In this document: one piece after another, positions 61,640 to 64,000 of the stretch
Layout of the letters: every line of letters starts with the position of its first letter
How positions within the stretch are numbered: position 1 is the first letter of the stretch
Assembly: GCA_025201765.1 (NCBI GenBank)
Contig: MU623367.1
Location: 240,065-304,064 of the forward strand
Reading direction: 5' to 3'
DNA: 64,000 nucleotides
DNA from: Daldinia sp. FL1419
Lineage: Eukaryota > Ascomycota > Sordariomycetes > Xylariales > Hypoxylaceae
The notes under the pieces: generated by a model
Database searches by the model: none
What the model was told of the DNA's origin: nothing
Seen by the model: only the letters and a program-made list of their open reading frames with translations
Made by a program: the position numbers and the translations under genes

Positions 61640-63890
61640 GTTTAGGGATTGGTTGAGTGGTGTGTAGTAGATGGTGCTTGTTAGGACTTATGGTTACTGA
61701 AAGTATTAGACTATAAGACTGTTGATAGATGTGATGGAAAAGAAAGATCTTTCCATGATTAGATCGATCTGATTATATATATTCAGATCGAGTGACCAAG
61801 ATCCCTAGTTCGTGCCGGCAGGTGGTCTGAGAGAGTTTATTGATCAAACTATGGACACCGAGCCACTCTCGTCTCACAAGAAAACCACAGAAAGTTTCAG
61901 AGTCATTTTGTGATGCACTTAACAGTTTTCCGATGTGCATGATAATTGAAAGTGGGTTTTCATGGTATGTTTTTTCGAACCAATGCGTCCAGGATCGTAT
62001 GATCGGAACAAACCGGCCGCTCCGGAAGCACGACGAAATCGCAAACAAGCCGCGCGCCGTCGATTACATAATTCGACCGGCAACTAATCTTCTGAGGACC
62101 CATGGAGTCTTTGAGGCAATTGTCTGGACTCATTTAGCGTAAGGCGATTTCCGGTGCTCCCCCTAAATTGCGACTGTTGAAAGTTGGTTATTTGACCAGC
62201 CACATTCATCTGCACAGGAACTTGGCATCTTCTTCATAATATCCAATCACGTTATTCAATATAGGGAGCCTAATGTTAGGGTTGAGTTGCCAAGGCATTC
62301 AGTAAGACCTCTTGGTCAATTCAGATTAAAGCCTCTGCCAATCATAGCGATGAGACCGCATCAGAGAAACTGCTATATCTGTCAATAGGTAGTATACCAA
62401 TCACTTACGTACGTTGTCTTATTAAATGTAACGCAGAGACATCCCAATCGCTCTTGTTAAAGTAGGTGTCTCGATAAATAGGTAGGTACTATACTCGCAT
62501 CTTGGCACTCCGCAGAAAGGTTCAACTCCCATTGGAATCTCTTGTTAACCATTTCGTAGTCATACGAAAACAAAGTAACCAAACCCGTGGTAGTCTCAAC
62601 GAACTCGCACTTCTAGACTGGCTTTCGTGTTCCACGATGGATTGCTTCTCTGGTCTAGAAAATGAATATGGTTTGCTAGGCCGGAATGCACATACATCAG
62701 GTGGTTGGAAATGCCGTCTTCCAAATTTTCGCTCGTGCTCCACATGATACTAGGGCGGTGCCGACTGGACGTGGCTCTGGACGGAATCAGTGGGGAATAT
62801 GCATTCTGTCACGTCGGACACAGCTATCGAAGCCGTGACAAAGGCTGCATAGCATATTGGAGTTACTCCGAAGGGTAACACCACGAGCCTAGAAGCCGCA
62901 GATTTCACATGATGACCTTGCATTGACGTCTCCATGGCACCACATACGCACACCAAGGTTCCCAATCCAAAAGCGTTGCATTCGTTGCCACGAAGAAAAA
63001 CTTTCACATGACATCTAATAGACCATACGTAGTAAGAATTGGAATTGCGGTAGAATCCCATATATATCTAACATATCGATAATAGTCCTAATAGGACAAT
63101 TTGATGCAGGAAACAAATTGGGTTACAGCGCCAAGAGTGTAAATTATCATATCATTCCGTTGAGTGTCTATTACTTTGTGTCTGCATAAAATATGATCAG
63201 TCATATAAAGCCGCCGAAAATCCAGCTGTATGGCATTGCATATGGTATTGTATATGGCATTGCATAAAGCTAATATATCATACGTCTATATAGTAAGCTA
63301 TGATAGCAGGCCTAGATCTATAAAGCCATCTGAGATCGAAATGTTTCTATGTGGTAGATAAGACGTTTACAAGTAGGCATTGGCTCGGACAAAAACAACG
63401 AGAACCACCTCAATAGTGTGTGCATGCCTTTCGAAGATGAAAGCTTGTGAAGCATTGGATAGGAATATCTAAGAAGAGATCCCGATTGGCTGGTTCATTA
63501 TGATCCAATAACTATGTTTTGGGCACATCATATTTCTCGAATCAGGGGCAAATCTTCATCGATATTATATATTAGTAACTAATAGGTAATAACATCCGAT
63601 AAGGCTTTTTCGCTCTATTATACAACGTTCTATCATAACTTGAGAATCTTAATCTTGTATGCCCGAACTCTGTGAGGGATATTGTGTCTGACCTTATTTC
63701 TGAGAGAGGAAGTTCGTCCGTGCGCAATTCTAAGCGTTTTTATTGGGTATATTGCCTAGAAGGATTGGTCTCTACTTCGATCTTTTTTTAAAATACATAC
63801 CATTTCAAAATACATACTATTTCAAAATACGTAACAATTGAGCTTGTACTTATATAATAAGATACGTACAAAAATCCAGGCCAAAAATCT
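61640..63890. other. Long stretch without recognised genes
   Basis: Normal-composition DNA with several short open frames (61840-62142 +, 62502-62747 +, 62750-63061 -) that show no domain, no signal peptide and no splice continuity. A 12-bp tandem (TGGCATTGCATA variants, three copies) lies at about 63229-63268, and a roughly 18-bp tandem of AAAATACATACCATTTC type at about 63791-63835. Confidence 0.45.
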
Positions 63891-64000
63891 TACATATATC
63901 TAAACTTATATATTAATATAATATTTAAAATATAAAATATAAAATGGAATAATAATAATAATAAATATTTTATTATTTTATTTTATTTTATTTTATTTTA
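63891..64000. repeat. Start of a second AT-rich tract
   Basis: Composition drops abruptly to nearly pure A/T, with TATAAAATATAAAATA and a final (TTTTA)n run reaching the window edge. Likely the margin of another RIPed block, but the window ends too soon to tell. Confidence 0.6.

Noticed and set aside
61840..63061. Three open frames of 81-103 codons in the right-hand intergenic region
   Set aside because: No domain or conserved motif, overlapping antisense frames of similar size, and no clear exon structure.

Overview
The window looks like nuclear DNA of a filamentous ascomycete (Pezizomycotina, most likely Sordariomycetes). Short GT-AG introns of about 48-150 nt with CTAAC/CTAAT-type branch sites interrupt compact genes. 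The proteins have characteristic fungal architectures (group I G-alpha of 353 aa, DUF3716, Crh-type GH16, Atg16, Dot1, DUF7703). A 26 kb block of extremely AT-rich DNA carries the signature of repeat-induced point mutation (RIP).

Layout. At 615-1984 (-) lies a five-exon Smr-domain protein with a C-terminal CaaX box. About 4380-30480 is an AT-rich, RIP-destroyed transposon graveyard. In it I can resolve three LTR retrotransposons: a Ty1/copia element at 7182-13397 (216-bp LTRs, TSD CCTTA); an outer element at 13692-22000 (179-bp LTRs, TSD CTTTA); and a second Ty1/copia element (about 15958-21050) nested inside the outer one. The rest of the block (22006-30480) is too decayed to assign.

From 30.5 kb base composition returns to normal. 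The genes are: G-alpha (33057-34281 +), DUF3716 zinc-binding-type protein (36068-37166 +), 3-ketodihydrosphingosine reductase (38159-39221 -), Sas10/Utp3 (39736-41574 +), a divergent Rae1/Gle2-like WD40 protein (41996-43284 +), Atg16 (44322-45076 +), Dot1 H3K79 methyltransferase (45313-46818 -), a giant Ser/Thr-rich Crh/GH16 cell-wall protein (48309-52909 +), a DUF7703-type membrane protein (54039-55177 +), a short-chain dehydrogenase (58939-60072 -) and a possible small protein (61376-61639 -). They are unrelated housekeeping, signalling, autophagy, chromatin and cell-wall functions, each its own transcription unit; this is not a biosynthetic cluster. The right margin (after about 63.9 kb) runs into another AT-rich tract.

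Most notable points. (1) A tRNA-Arg(TCG) gene is interrupted in its D-loop by a 552-bp pogo/Fot1-like MITE with perfect 47-bp inverted repeats and a TA duplication; removing the insert restores a full cloverleaf. (2) Paired LTRs were mutated on opposite strands by RIP. (3) One LTR of the inner copia element escaped RIP. (4) The last intron of the Crh-like gene, if retained, gives a short hydrophobic tail resembling a GPI/membrane signal, while splicing gives a His/Gly-rich soluble tail. (5) An 18-bp minisatellite with perfect register sits beside a 54-bp perfect palindrome in the AT-rich block. Exon boundaries were all worked out by hand from splice motifs, phase and protein continuity, not from transcripts.
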